DNA of 64,000 nucleotides from NCBI RefSeq assembly GCF_041505935.1, contig NZ_CP140110.1; one strand, written 5' to 3'. Of the stretch, positions 1-9,614 are shown piece by piece. A program made the translations under genes and the position numbers. The stretch is from Fervidobacterium_A thailandense. GTDB lineage: Bacteria > Thermotogota > Thermotogae > Thermotogales > Fervidobacteriaceae. Under the pieces are notes generated by a model. The model was not told the DNA's origin. It saw nothing but the letters and a program-made list of their open reading frames with translations, and ran no database searches. Within the stretch, counting starts at the first letter, position 1; each line of letters opens with the position of its first letter.

Positions 1-94
1 AATAAAGCCAGTGTGAATTTTTTGTTGCATACACCCAGTCGGGCGTTTGCAAACATCCAAAGAAGAAAACGAACAGGTTTACTACCAAAAATAA

Positions 95-119
95 GGGCGC
101 TAAGGTTAGCGCCCTTTTT
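95..119. terminator. Bidirectional intrinsic terminator
   Basis: Perfect 8-bp stem (GGGCGCTA, 95-102, pairing with TAGCGCCC, 107-114), a 4-nt loop and a T run on the plus strand (115-119). On the minus strand it is followed by TTATTTT. It would end the Val-Gln tRNA transcript arriving from the right and any plus-strand gene left of the window. Confidence 0.8.
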
Positions 120-125
120 CGTTCG

Positions 126-200
126 TGGCTGGGGCGGTAGGACTCGAACCTACACAACCGGAGCCAAAGTCCGGGGTCCTGCCAATTAGACGACGCCCCA
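126..200 (-). tRNA. tRNA-Gln (anticodon UUG)
   Basis: Reverse-complement cloverleaf with acceptor TGGGGCG pairing with CGCCCCA, discriminator G and an encoded CCA (126-128). The anticodon stem CCGGA/TCCGG encloses the loop CTTTGGC, giving anticodon TTG. The T arm GGTTCGAGTCC is canonical. It is the second gene of a short tRNA operon, 75 nt downstream of tRNA-Val. Confidence 0.95.
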
Positions 201-275
201 GCGCTAAAAGCGCCGTATCGCCAACTTCCAGAATGGAAGTGTGCGCCTCCAGCCACGTTAACTCAAGAAAAAAGC

Positions 276-350
276 TGGTGGGTGCGGCAGGGATTGAACC
301 TACGACCTCTTCCGCGTCAAGGAAGCGCTCTCCCACTGAGCTACGCACCC
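276..350 (-). tRNA. tRNA-Val (anticodon GAC)
   Basis: Reverse-complement cloverleaf with acceptor GGGTGCG pairing with CGCACCC, discriminator A and an encoded CCA (276-278). The anticodon stem CTTCC/GGAAG encloses the loop TTGACGC, giving anticodon GAC. It is first in the Val-Gln operon and sits about 20 bp after a strong promoter. Confidence 0.95.
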
Positions 351-369
351 ACTCCAGCCAGCGTTACAC

Positions 370-398
370 ATTTTACTATGAACCTTGAGTTCTGTCAA
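370..398 (-). promoter_or_regulatory. Promoter of the tRNA-Val/tRNA-Gln operon
   Basis: On the minus strand, TTGACA (complement of 393-398), an exact 17-bp spacer and TAAAAT (complement of 370-375), about 20 bp before tRNA-Val. This is a near-consensus housekeeping promoter. Confidence 0.8.
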
Positions 399-575
399 GT
401 ACCTCTTTTCTCTGACCCCATCGAAAAGCAAAGTTGCTACAAGTAGGTTGCATGCTAACACGAAACGTTTAAAAGGCTAAAGCCGAAATTTTCCCGATTT
501 AGTTTTCGTAGATCTCATGGTAAAATATCCGTAGCAGTTTTTTGGAAACATAAGTTAGAAACTGGGGGTTGAAGG
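399..575 (+). promoter_or_regulatory. Intergenic region with an extended -10 promoter for the gene at 576
   Basis: No gene is seen here. A TGG-TAAAAT extended -10 lies at 518-526, about 50 bp before the start at 576, without a convincing -35. GGGGG at 563-567 is the ribosome binding site, 8 nt before ATG 576. Confidence 0.5.
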
Positions 576-1304
576 ATGTTAGAACATGTCAAGCGGACTG
601 AGTATATCAAACAGTTTGTTGCCTTCCTGTTCTTCCTTGTTTTAGTTGCCTTTTCTTCCACAAAATTGCTAGCTGCGACGCTCTTTGGAGATTGGTACGG
701 ATTTTCACATGTTGATATATCGCCATTATTTTTACATTACACTCCACAAGTAAGTGACTCCGTTTCGTTTTTCGATAAGCTATCTATTTTCTACTCGTTC
801 GAAAAGAGCTTTGATGTTAAGAATCCTAAACCTCTGTACGACGGCTTCACGCTGTTTTCGACTTTTTCGAGCTTCTTAAAACTCTCGGATGTTAAGTACT
901 GGCAACGAGGAGGTTATTACGATCTGTGGTGTCAGTTAATCCAACTGAAACTATTTAATCAACGGGATAGTTTGAACATTAAGTTTGGGCTGGGACTCGG
1001 GTTATCTATAGAAAGTGTTTCTATTTCGCTGGGAAACTCAAAGTTTTTGGAGGATTTTGATGAATTCAGTTTTCCGCACGAAAATAGGGTTCACCTGCTA
1101 AACCTGCTGGCGAGATTCGTATTTAGCTTCGATATCCCAACAGGGCTAATTTACGCTTCCTATTTAAGGTACTCGATAGCTTTCAATGTAATCTGGACGG
1201 TTTTTGGCCCGTTTGCTGATCCTCTGGTGCTTGTTGAAGCACCTGATTTTGAACGCACCAGAACGCAGTGGCAACACAGTATAGCCTTCAAACTATCATT
1301 CTAA
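576..1304 (+). CDS. Secreted or envelope protein of unknown function
   Basis: A 242-residue protein I do not recognise. Residues 1-34 form a signal peptide: a basic N-terminus (KRTEYIK), a hydrophobic core rich in F, L and V, and a likely cleavage near LLAA. The rest is rich in aromatic residues and short alternating strands and ends in the aromatic sequence SIAFKLSF, as in beta-barrel outer-envelope proteins; this is an inference. ATG 576 follows GGGGG at an 8-nt spacing. An ABC-2 permease follows 35 bp downstream on the same strand, so the two may be cotranscribed. No catalytic motif is visible. Confidence 0.65.
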   Translation: MLEHVKRTEYIKQFVAFLFFLVLVAFSSTKLLAATLFGDWYGFSHVDISPLFLHYTPQVSDSVSFFDKLSIFYSFEKSFDVKNPKPLYDGFTLFSTFSSFLKLSDVKYWQRGGYYDLWCQLIQLKLFNQRDSLNIKFGLGLGLSIESVSISLGNSKFLEDFDEFSFPHENRVHLLNLLARFVFSFDIPTGLIYASYLRYSIAFNVIWTVFGPFADPLVLVEAPDFERTRTQWQHSIAFKLSF

Positions 1305-1339
1305 GCTCGTGGATAGTCGTTGCTACGGGAGATGAAACC

Positions 1340-2470
1340 ATGGTAGTGTTCCTAAAACTTTTAAAATTGGAGTTTCGCAGGTTCTTTCGAAGGCCATCCA
1401 CATATCTCGCTATAACGATTATGCCTCTTGTGTTACTTACACTTGGAGGACTCTTTTTCAAATCCCTTGGGGCTCAGAATCTAAGGATAGGAGTTTACAG
1501 CAAGGATAAGTCAGCGCTCTCTAAGTTCACCGTCGGTGTTGTGATGTCACTGTTCCAAGGTGGTACGGTTTCGTACGTTGGAAAGGATTACGAAGAAAAG
1601 CTTATGTCGGGGGAATACCATGCTGTAATCATCATACCGGAGGATTTCACATCATCGCTCTTTTCCGCAAAACGCACGAAACTTTACTACGTACCAAGCC
1701 CTGTGGACACACACCTTTCTGCAGCTGCGTTCTTGGTCTTCAAAAAGCTCTTTGACGATCTCGGGGGAGGTCCTTTCTTCAACCCACAGGTCCTCAGGCA
1801 AATGTACGTTTCAAAGAGTGTTCCGGCACCTGAACTTGTTACGGAAAAGGGGTTGGACTTTTCCCATGTATTCGCCCCAGCGTTAATATTCCTCACCATC
1901 ATGTTCACTGGGTTAGTTATCGGAAGTGGGGTAATCGTACGTGATCGCGAGGAAAATCTTGCAACACATTACGCATTTGCAAACTTGTCACCGTTGAAAG
2001 TTGTGTTATTAAAGCTGCTACCAACGTTTGTTCTCGCAACCGTTGTAGGATTAGCTTCTTTTGGCTTATTCGTCGCCTCAGGTTTAAAGATCAAAACATC
2101 CGTTATTGCGCTGCTCGTTCTCAACAGCGCCATCTTCTATTCGACACTTGGATTGCTGATATCGACTTTCTCAAAATCTTCACTAACTGCCTACCTAATT
2201 GGTTCAACACTGAGCTTCCTGTTCCTTCTTAGCAGTGGTGCGCTGACACCAATTTCCTCATTGCCGTTGGCACTCAGGAAGACGGTAAAACTCATGCCCA
2301 CCACAACGGCGGTGTACCTCACCCGCGTGATGCAGTTTTTTGGTGAATACGGGGTGAGTGATCTTTTAAAGGTTAACTCCGCGTTTACATGGACCCTGAG
2401 TATTGCAATGGTCTTGTTAATAATTCTAAGGTTGCGATTAGAACAGGCACCCTCGAAAACAATGAGGTGA
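1340..2470 (+). CDS. ABC-2 family transporter permease
   Basis: A 376-residue inner-membrane permease. One membrane segment near residues 21-43 is followed by a soluble extracytoplasmic region of about 150 residues, then roughly five closely spaced membrane segments to the C-terminus. This is the layout of ABC-2 permeases that export drugs, lipids or polymers. ATG 1340 is chosen because GGGAG lies just upstream; the longer reading from 1268 would overlap the previous gene. No ATP-binding subunit is adjacent, so the partner must be elsewhere or just outside the window. The next gene starts 5 bp after its stop, which suggests translational coupling. The substrate cannot be inferred. Confidence 0.8.
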   Translation: MVVFLKLLKLEFRRFFRRPSTYLAITIMPLVLLTLGGLFFKSLGAQNLRIGVYSKDKSALSKFTVGVVMSLFQGGTVSYVGKDYEEKLMSGEYHAVIIIPEDFTSSLFSAKRTKLYYVPSPVDTHLSAAAFLVFKKLFDDLGGGPFFNPQVLRQMYVSKSVPAPELVTEKGLDFSHVFAPALIFLTIMFTGLVIGSGVIVRDREENLATHYAFANLSPLKVVLLKLLPTFVLATVVGLASFGLFVASGLKIKTSVIALLVLNSAIFYSTLGLLISTFSKSSLTAYLIGSTLSFLFLLSSGALTPISSLPLALRKTVKLMPTTTAVYLTRVMQFFGEYGVSDLLKVNSAFTWTLSIAMVLLIILRLRLEQAPSKTMR

Positions 2471-2475
2471 CCGGT

Positions 2476-3057
2476 ATGATAAAAAAGCTCATCTTGTTGG
2501 CAATTTTACTTACCATCATATTTGTAATTTCCGAGATATCCAATCGTGAATTTAATACGTCTTTTGTGGCTTCAATTACCGAACCAAAAGGTTCGACTAC
2601 CGAGTTGCCGGACGTTAAGGAAAGCACAAGCTCGGAAACCGAACAAAACCGTACAACAACGGATGAAACTTCCGTGGTGATAGTCGCCAGGGAGGGAACC
2701 TATTCGAGCATTGACGAGTCCGAAACTAAAATTGATGAAGCGGAACGTATCTACGCTGATTTTCAAAAACTTGAGAGAATAATTCGACGATACCTGAGCG
2801 GTGGGCACAGAATTTCGATGCTGAATTTTGGAACTTTGAAACAGTTTGGGTACCTTGGTGCCGAAGATCTTTATCTCGAAGATGGGTACGAAATTGGGTT
2901 TACACCTAAGAATGATGGTTTTACCATATTTGTTAAGCCCAAAACGTTGCTGAACGCGGAAGTCACCGCCAAGCTTAAAGATAAGGCTAACATCCAATTA
3001 GATACGTTTAGTAACCCACGTTACGAATTTTGGATCAAAGCCTACAGAACACCTTAG
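2476..3057 (+). CDS. Membrane-anchored protein of unknown function
   Basis: A 193-residue protein with one N-terminal hydrophobic segment (KKLILLAILLTIIFVIS) acting as signal anchor or signal peptide. A Ser/Thr/Glu-rich linker covers roughly residues 35-80 and a small mixed alpha/beta domain makes up the C-terminal half. ATG 2476 is chosen over 2389 because GAGGTGA lies 5 nt upstream and the longer form would overlap the permease gene. It is last in a possible three-gene operon with the permease and converges on priA, with 12 bp between the stops. I recognise no family; a role as accessory subunit of the transporter is only a guess. Confidence 0.65.
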   Translation: MIKKLILLAILLTIIFVISEISNREFNTSFVASITEPKGSTTELPDVKESTSSETEQNRTTTDETSVVIVAREGTYSSIDESETKIDEAERIYADFQKLERIIRRYLSGGHRISMLNFGTLKQFGYLGAEDLYLEDGYEIGFTPKNDGFTIFVKPKTLLNAEVTAKLKDKANIQLDTFSNPRYEFWIKAYRTP

Positions 3058-3069
3058 CCACCAGCGTTA

Positions 3070-5310
3070 TCAAACATCCACAACCCTAACTTGCCAATCA
3101 CCAGGAAGGTCACGCTTTAGTTCTTCCGAAAATCTGATTATCTTCCTCGCATCCTGCGTTTTGACAACGATCTGGTATCTGTATTTATTCATTATCTTCG
3201 GTATAGGAGGTTCGGTTGGCCCAAGAACTTCTTCGTTCTCTGACAGTAACGATTCTATCTTCGAAACGGCAACTTCAGCAGTCTCCAATCCTACCTCTTT
3301 ATTCGAATTCGCGTAAATCAGTTCCACCATCTCAGAAAATGGTGGGTAGTTGAGGGCCTTTCTCAATTGAAGCTCGGATTCGTAATAACCGTGGATATCT
3401 TGACGCTGCGCGTAGGTGATTACCGGGTGCTCTGGGTTGTACGTCTGGATCACAGCAATTCCTTTTTCGCTCCTTCCCGACCTACCTACTACCTGGACAA
3501 GCAACTGGAACGTTCTCAGCGGAGCGTTCACATCGGGATACGAGATCAACGCATCAACATCAATCACGCCCACAACTGCTATTCTGTAGATATCCAGTCC
3601 TTTCGTTACCATTTTGGTACCAACTAAGATGTCGATTTTTCCCTCTCTCAACTTGTCGAGAGTCTGCTTGATCTTTTCCGGTTCATCGGCGATTTCCGCG
3701 TCCAATCTCCCGATGTTCCTTCCGGGAAAGAGTAGTTTTAACTCACGTTCTATTTTTTCCGTACCTGTGCCTTTGTCGATGAACATGCCCGAATTACAAC
3801 GTGGACATGTGAGTGAGAGTTTCTCCTCGTATCCACACACATGACATTTTAGTTTCTCGGAATCCGAGTGGTAAACAAGGCTCACATCACAGTGTGGACA
3901 AGTTAACACAAAACCGCAAACTGCACATTGAACTCTTGAAAAACCCTTGCGCCGTGTGAAAACGAGCGCGGACTTGCCATCTTCTATGGCTTTTTTTATT
4001 TCTTCATACAAACTTTCGGAGATCGAACTGCTGACTTTTCTCTCGCGTCTCATGTCCACTACCGAAACATGCGGTAGTTCGACGTTGTATCTCCTTGTCA
4101 GTACCGTTAGGGTCATATCCTTGATGTGTCGCGCAAGGTAGTAATGTTTTAGTGAAGGTGTCGCAGAACCGTAAATAACTTTGACAGGAAAATTTTGAAG
4201 GATGGTGTGAGTCCAGTAAAACGGTTCGGAACTGTTGAAGTAACTTTCATCGTGTTCTTCATCAACAATAACGAGGCTTAAGCCTTTAATTGGAACAAAG
4301 ACCGCACTTCGTGGACCGACAAGAACGTCTATATCACCTTTAACCGCCCCGGTCCACACCTCTACTCTTTTGGCATCCGTAAGGTAGCTGTGGTAAACAC
4401 CGATGGAAAGATCCGGGAATCTCCGCTTAATACGCGCCAACGTTTGCTCCGTTAGGGAAATCTCCGGTACAAGGTACAGTACGCGACCCGTTGACAGGTA
4501 CATTCTCATGACCTCAAGGTAGATCTCCGTTTTACCACTCCCGGTTGGTCCCAACAGGAGTGTGTCCTTCTCCGCGTTTTTTATTTCATTAACTGAGTTC
4601 CGTTGCTCATCACTCAGCTGAACACCCACAGCTTGCCGGTTCTGTGAAACGGGTTCGGTAGTCATCAAGATGATCCCTTTGTTCTTTAACTGAATAACCA
4701 CATCACGGGAAACGTTGGTCATTTCAAGGAGTTCGGACAAACGAATACCCTCGTTCAAAAGGAGGTAGTTCACCACTTTCGATTGAGCCGATGTGAGTTT
4801 GTAACTGTGGAGGTTAGCCGGTGAAATCTTTAAATACACGTAATACTCCTCGCGAGGCTTTGGTATCTTGACATCGAAGTCTTTATAAATTCTCACAAGC
4901 CCATTTCGGATGTATTCTTTGTAATTCGATAGCTTTTTGAACTCTTCAAAAGTTACGCGCTCAAAATTCAGTAAAGGACTTTGACTCTCAACGAAAAGTA
5001 CGTAATAGTCATCGAACTTGGGAGGGAAGCACAAATCGAAGTATCTACCATAGCCACCACCATGCTTTTCGGCCGCGTAAAGGAGTGCTCGAATCCTCCA
5101 GTCTTCAAGAAAAGAAACAAAATCGAGCCTTTCCACAACGGTTCCTGTAAGATCCTCTGGCCTGTACTCGGATCGGTTTACAATGTAGCCAACAACTTTT
5201 CGACCCTTGAAGGGCACTAAAACCCTTTCACCTATCTCTATAATTTCCGAGGACTCGTACCAGTACAAAGTATTGAGAGTGTGCCCAGAAATCGCAACTT
5301 GGTAATACAT
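3070..5310 (-). CDS. priA: Primosomal protein N' (replication restart helicase PriA)
   Basis: A 746-residue superfamily 2 helicase that reloads the replisome at stalled forks. Visible in order: an N-terminal DNA-binding region (1-230), Walker A GPTGSGKT (254-261), a DEEH box with following DE (350-355), motif GSATPS (about 381-386), and an eight-cysteine zinc module of four CxxC pairs between residues 462 and 505. The helicase C-terminal half follows, with KMVTKGLD and QVVGRSGR. All family hallmarks are intact. ATG 5310 follows GGGGAG. It is the last gene of the minus-strand set pyk-metF-priA, 36 bp after the reductase gene. Confidence 0.96.
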   Translation of the reverse strand: MYYQVAISGHTLNTLYWYESSEIIEIGERVLVPFKGRKVVGYIVNRSEYRPEDLTGTVVERLDFVSFLEDWRIRALLYAAEKHGGGYGRYFDLCFPPKFDDYYVLFVESQSPLLNFERVTFEEFKKLSNYKEYIRNGLVRIYKDFDVKIPKPREEYYVYLKISPANLHSYKLTSAQSKVVNYLLLNEGIRLSELLEMTNVSRDVVIQLKNKGIILMTTEPVSQNRQAVGVQLSDEQRNSVNEIKNAEKDTLLLGPTGSGKTEIYLEVMRMYLSTGRVLYLVPEISLTEQTLARIKRRFPDLSIGVYHSYLTDAKRVEVWTGAVKGDIDVLVGPRSAVFVPIKGLSLVIVDEEHDESYFNSSEPFYWTHTILQNFPVKVIYGSATPSLKHYYLARHIKDMTLTVLTRRYNVELPHVSVVDMRRERKVSSSISESLYEEIKKAIEDGKSALVFTRRKGFSRVQCAVCGFVLTCPHCDVSLVYHSDSEKLKCHVCGYEEKLSLTCPRCNSGMFIDKGTGTEKIERELKLLFPGRNIGRLDAEIADEPEKIKQTLDKLREGKIDILVGTKMVTKGLDIYRIAVVGVIDVDALISYPDVNAPLRTFQLLVQVVGRSGRSEKGIAVIQTYNPEHPVITYAQRQDIHGYYESELQLRKALNYPPFSEMVELIYANSNKEVGLETAEVAVSKIESLLSENEEVLGPTEPPIPKIMNKYRYQIVVKTQDARKIIRFSEELKRDLPGDWQVRVVDV

Positions 5311-5346
5311 TATCCCGTTCGCTCCCCATAAAGCGGCTGAAGATAC

Positions 5347-6219
5347 CTACAGGACTGCCTCAGCAACCTGTTGTATGAGTTCAAAGTCCCTGACTGTCGC
5401 AGTAAGGTAAAAGCCGTGAACGTAAGGTCTGAGGGCTTCCACCACATCGAGTACTCTTTTCAGCGAGTAAGCTTTCAAATCTTCATCCGTTCGGTGGTTA
5501 AAATATTCCTTCGGCACGTACACACCGGGTACTTTTGAAAAGTACTCCATCTGCGATACTGTTTCGAATACCATTAAAGCAACGTATATTTTCACTTTAG
5601 AAAACATTTCATCGTCCATCTCCAGTGCTTTGCTAAGAAATGTTTCCATGGCTTCCGGCAGAAAAACAGGCTGAGATATGAAAAAAGCACATCCATTGTC
5701 GAATTTTCCTCTCATCCTGTTTACCGTTCCGACAACATCTTTCTCGTACGGACTGAACACTCCTCCTGTGCAGAAATCGAACTTTCCATAAAGCTTTACA
5801 CCGGCCAAGTTTTCGCTTTTTTTGTTCATCAGTTCAACCAGTTTGAAAACATCGTAGATCGAAAAGTCCTCGATGTACGATGCAAAAGGATAGGTTCCAA
5901 CGCGAGGATCATCACCTGAAAGAATCAAGAGGTTCTTAACACCGAGCATGTGAGCCGCGATCAGGTCTCCCTCTATGCGTATCGCGTTCCTGGTTGTCCT
6001 TGAAAAGTGCATGAGCACTTCGAAACCTTTTTCCACGAGTATGTGCGCTGGTGCGATTGGGGAAACCCTTGAACTGCCCATTGGAAGGTCCGTCACGGCA
6101 ATTACCTGTGCGCCGCTTTTCACTGCTCCCGTACAAAACTCCACGTATTTTTCCCAATTCGTGCCCCGCGGCGGTAAAGTTTCAAGAATAAAACGCTTCT
6201 CAAGGAGTTCACACCCCAA
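5347..6219 (-). CDS. metF: Methylenetetrahydrofolate reductase family protein
   Basis: A 290-residue TIM-barrel flavoprotein of the MTHFR family, which reduces methylenetetrahydrofolate to methyltetrahydrofolate in methionine and one-carbon metabolism. Family features include an early ETLPPRG segment, the AVTDLPMG strand, and the NLLILSGDDPR turn that contacts the cofactor. It is close to the usual length of the short bacterial form. The start is TTG at 6219 with GGGGGT about 8 nt upstream; no ATG lies nearby in frame. It sits between pyk and priA in one direction, with 47 bp to pyk. Whether its electron donor is NADH or ferredoxin cannot be told from sequence. Confidence 0.85.
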   Translation of the reverse strand: MGCELLEKRFILETLPPRGTNWEKYVEFCTGAVKSGAQVIAVTDLPMGSSRVSPIAPAHILVEKGFEVLMHFSRTTRNAIRIEGDLIAAHMLGVKNLLILSGDDPRVGTYPFASYIEDFSIYDVFKLVELMNKKSENLAGVKLYGKFDFCTGGVFSPYEKDVVGTVNRMRGKFDNGCAFFISQPVFLPEAMETFLSKALEMDDEMFSKVKIYVALMVFETVSQMEYFSKVPGVYVPKEYFNHRTDEDLKAYSLKRVLDVVEALRPYVHGFYLTATVRDFELIQQVAEAVL

Positions 6220-6266
6220 AATTATACCCCCATCCGTTCTGGGACATGAAGGTTATCTCCAATTTG

Positions 6267-7691
6267 TTACACAATCACTTGGATCTGAACGGTGTTCGTT
6301 GTTCCCGGTTTACCCCAAGGTATCCCGGCGACAAGGACTACTGTGTCTCCGCTCTTTGCCATACCGGTCTCCTTCGCAATTTGAATAACGCGTTCAATCA
6401 TTTCATCGGTAGTAAGACTCGCTTCTATTTTGACGGGAATTACACCCCAAACGAGAGAGAGTCGGCGGTAAGTAGCATCGTTGTGCGTTGCCGCGAGGAC
6501 GGGAACGGATGGCTTGAACTTGGATACATGGATCGCCGTTGCTCCGGTGCTCGTGGCAGTGATTATCAACTTGGCCTCGACGTTTCTTGCGAGTGTGACC
6601 GCAGCGTACGATATGGCACTCGGTGTATCGAGCGATGAACTGTATTCTCTCAGCCATTCGATTTTGTAGCTTTCGTACTCCTCCATATACGCTTCCGTGT
6701 TCCTGGCAACCTCGTCCATGACCTTAACAGCTTCACACGGGTACTTCCCAACCGAAGTCTCGGCAGACAGCATTATCGCATCGGTGCCATCAAGTATAGC
6801 GTTGGAAATATCCGTTATCTCAGCGCGTGTCGGCGTTGGATTTTGAACCATACTCTCAAGCATCTGGGTTGCCGTGATGACAGGTTTCTTGTAAAGATTT
6901 GCAATTTCGATAATCCTTTTCTGTGCGATCGGTACTTGCGCAATGGGTATTTCAACTCCTAAATCACCGCGGGCTACCATGACCGCATCGGAAGCCAGAA
7001 TTATCTCCTCAAGATTATCCAACGCTTGGGCTGTCTCGATCTTCGCAACGATGGGAATGTCGGTGAGGGCCTTCGCATCTTTTACATCCTTTGCCTTCCT
7101 GACAAACGAAAGAGCGAAGTAATCTATTCCCTCCTCGTTGCCCATTCTTATGAACTCTTTATCGCGGTCCGTTACCGAAGGAATCGATACGTCTACACCT
7201 GGTAAATTCACGCCTCGTTTGTGGGTAATCGTACCACCGCGTCTAACAACGCACAAAATTGTCTTTTGAGACTTTAATACATCTTTCACCTCAAGTTCAA
7301 TGGCACCGTCGTTTATTAAAATGCGCTCAGAAGGCTTGATTTCTTCGTATAGCTTGTCGTAATTAATCCAAAACCTCTTCGCGCTACCGACGAATTCTTC
7401 ACCACAAACGATTTCGACCTCTGCTCCGTTCTCAAGAGTTACGTAATCTGTCTCAAATTTTCCAGTACGAATCTTCGGTCCAGCAAGATCCAGTAATATT
7501 GCGAAATTATACCCACGTTGTCGAATAGATTTTAGCCGTCGAATCCGTTCTCTGTGCACTTCTATTGTCTCGTGCGAGGAATTCAACCTGAAAACATTTA
7601 CTCCGCACTTTAGCAGTCCGAGGATACCCTCTTCAGATTCCGTGGCCGGACCTAATGTTGCAACTATCTTCGTCCTCCGCGGATAGGACAT
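6267..7691 (-). CDS. pyk: Pyruvate kinase
   Basis: A 474-residue cytosolic enzyme converting phosphoenolpyruvate and ADP to pyruvate and ATP, the last step of glycolysis. Visible: RRTKIVATLGPATES at the N-terminus, the NSSHE turn, the signature KIETAQALDNLEEI with the catalytic Lys, ARGDLGVE for metal binding, and the C-terminal allosteric domain ending GTTNTVQIQ. Length is typical. ATG 7691 is preferred over GTG 7700 because AGGGGG overlaps the latter and stands 8 nt before the former. It leads the operon with metF and priA. An insertion element ends about 115 bp upstream, within its promoter region. Confidence 0.96.
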   Translation of the reverse strand: MSYPRRTKIVATLGPATESEEGILGLLKCGVNVFRLNSSHETIEVHRERIRRLKSIRQRGYNFAILLDLAGPKIRTGKFETDYVTLENGAEVEIVCGEEFVGSAKRFWINYDKLYEEIKPSERILINDGAIELEVKDVLKSQKTILCVVRRGGTITHKRGVNLPGVDVSIPSVTDRDKEFIRMGNEEGIDYFALSFVRKAKDVKDAKALTDIPIVAKIETAQALDNLEEIILASDAVMVARGDLGVEIPIAQVPIAQKRIIEIANLYKKPVITATQMLESMVQNPTPTRAEITDISNAILDGTDAIMLSAETSVGKYPCEAVKVMDEVARNTEAYMEEYESYKIEWLREYSSSLDTPSAISYAAVTLARNVEAKLIITATSTGATAIHVSKFKPSVPVLAATHNDATYRRLSLVWGVIPVKIEASLTTDEMIERVIQIAKETGMAKSGDTVVLVAGIPWGKPGTTNTVQIQVIV

Positions 7692-7778
7692 CTCAAGCAC
7701 CCCCTAAAAAAGTTTATTTATTCAAAAAAATAGCGAATGATGGTAACTAAAGCGTTCCAAGTACCTTCCGCTTTCCAT

Positions 7779-7807
7779 ATTATATCACATCTCATCTCGA
7801 AGAACGG
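7779..7807 (-). promoter_or_regulatory. Putative pyk promoter, -35 region at an IS junction
   Basis: The minus strand reads TGA-TATAAT (complement of 7779-7784), an extended -10. A -35 hexamer at 17-bp spacing would fall at 7802-7807, where the sequence is CCGTTC, far from consensus and spanning the left end of the IS481-like copy (about 7806). Initiation would rely on the extended -10. Confidence 0.5.
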
Positions 7808-8134
7808 CAGTTGATGAAGACATATTTACAAGTTAATTTTTGAAAAGAGAACACAAGTTTCCTACCCTCCTAAATACCTCCTCAAGTAGTAACGTAGGAT
7901 ATTCGTACACATGTCCTAACACCATTATTTTGCTTTCCTTTCATCCCTTTCCCGTTACTTGACCTTGCTTTGTTCCATGTGTCTTGCCATCTTTGTGCCT
8001 TGTCTAGAAATTCTTCCTTTCTCTTACATCTTTCCGCATGGATCATCAAAAAGTATTCATCATCCGCTCTGTGCGTGTTTTCTATTACCCCCATCATGTG
8101 TTTTGCCCTCGGTGGTATTGGGTTTAACTGTAAA

Positions 8135-9614
8135 GGGAGTACAATAAATTTTGTGTCTGGAAAATCTTAGCTTGCTAAGGTGTATAATATCTTATCCCAA
8201 CAGAAAGGAGTGTATCGTATGGCTTCTATCTCCAATGAACAATTCCGCCAGGTCGTTGAAGATACTTTTAAACAACTTTCTTTGCAATACAACGTCGATT
8301 TACAACCTGGTTCTCCTCTTCGTTTGTTCTTAGAAGCCGCTATCAATGCCATTATGCGTGGTGAACGCGATGTCTTTCTTTCTAATGACCCTGATAACAA
8401 AGCTAATGGCTTTTATTCCCGTTTCCTTGATACCGCTATGGGCAAACTTAATCTTTCTGTCCCTCGCGATCGTAATTCTAACTTCCGTCCTCAAATTATT
8501 CCTGATAAGTATGTCAGAAGCGATGAGTCTTATTCTAACTTACTCCAATCTCTTCTTATCAATGGTTATTCTGATTCTTCTTTACGTAATACTCTTAAAG
8601 CTCTTGGGCTTTCTTATTCTCAAAGTGATTTAGACCACATTGTTAAGTCTCTCAAAGAAGAACTTATGCTTTTCAAAACTCGTCAGTTGCCTGAACAAGC
8701 TCTTGCTCTTTTCATTGATGCTTATCATTGCTTTGTTAGAAGTGATTCTCGTGTTAGTGAACATGCTTGTTACATTATCGTTGGTATCGATTTAAAAGGT
8801 CAAAAAGATATCTTCGGTGTTTATACTTTCCCTGGTGCGGTCTCAAAGAGCCTTGCATCATCGTTGGTGATGATTTCCCAGGCTTGCATGACAAACTCAA
8901 AATGGTATATCCAAAAGCTCATCATCAGTTATGTTTAGTTCATCTTCAAAGAAATATCAGAAAGAATCTCCCCAAACAAGATGCTTCACAACTCAACGAA
9001 CAAGTCAAACAGCTCATACATTTTGACGATGTTCATACCGGAAAAGTTCACCTTGAAAGGTTATTTAGTCAGTATGTGAATAATCCAAAATACTCCAGCT
9101 ACATCAAAACGCTATTTGAGAAAATAGAGCAATACACAGCATTCTTGAATTTCCCAAAGCCAGTAAGAAAACACCTTTACACAACAAATGTCGTTGAAAG
9201 TGTGAATAGCTTAGTTGAAAAAATTAGGATATCCCAAGGAGGATACTTCAACAGTATTGAGGTATTAGAACTGAACATATACTTAAGAAGACAAAATCTC
9301 AAACAAACGAAATGGAAGAACTCAGTACCAAGAATAGCTGGAGAAGCGTATGAAGTATTACAAATATACAATGTGATGTACAAACTAAGCAGATGAAAAG
9401 CAAAAGACAATAGCAAAACAAGAAAGAACAAACGAAAAAGAAAAACTAAGAAACCCTTCGAAGGATAATAAAGCTAATGATAAGGTCATTGACAAATGAA
9501 TAGTAAAATGGAAAAACTTAGCAAAAGGAAGAGTAAGGAGACAAAAATTAAAATAATTTACTTCCTCATGTGGTTGTTCTCTTTTCTTCGGACACAAAAT
9601 TCTTGGTCAGTCTC
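8135..9614 (+). mobile_element. IS256-like element with 8-bp target duplication
   Basis: The 8-bp direct repeat ACTGTAAA flanks the element (8127-8134 and 9615-9622), the duplication size expected for IS256. The ends carry imperfect inverted repeats sharing AATTTTGTGTC (left near 8148; right near 9595, inverted). Length is 1480 bp. Joining the two flanks through one copy of the duplication restores the reading frame of the host IS481-like transposase, which fixes the borders precisely. Confidence 0.92.
8219..9396 (+). pseudogene. IS256-family (Mutator-type) transposase with internal deletion
   Basis: The N-terminal part from ATG 8219 (after AAAGGAG) carries the first catalytic Asp in LFIDAYHCF and runs to about 8840. 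The second part, in another frame, resumes with GLKEPCIIVGDDFPGL (second Asp) and continues through NVVESVNSLVEKIR (catalytic Glu) to 9396. Between GVYTFPG and GLKEP the family normally has about 20-25 residues with a conserved Glu and a Phe-Trp pair. They are missing here, so an internal deletion rather than a single-base slip broke the gene. The transposase is inactive as written. Confidence 0.88.

Noticed and set aside
1268..1339. Longer N-terminus of the ABC-2 permease.
   Set aside because: It overlaps the previous gene, has no ribosome binding site, and the segment does not look like permease sequence.
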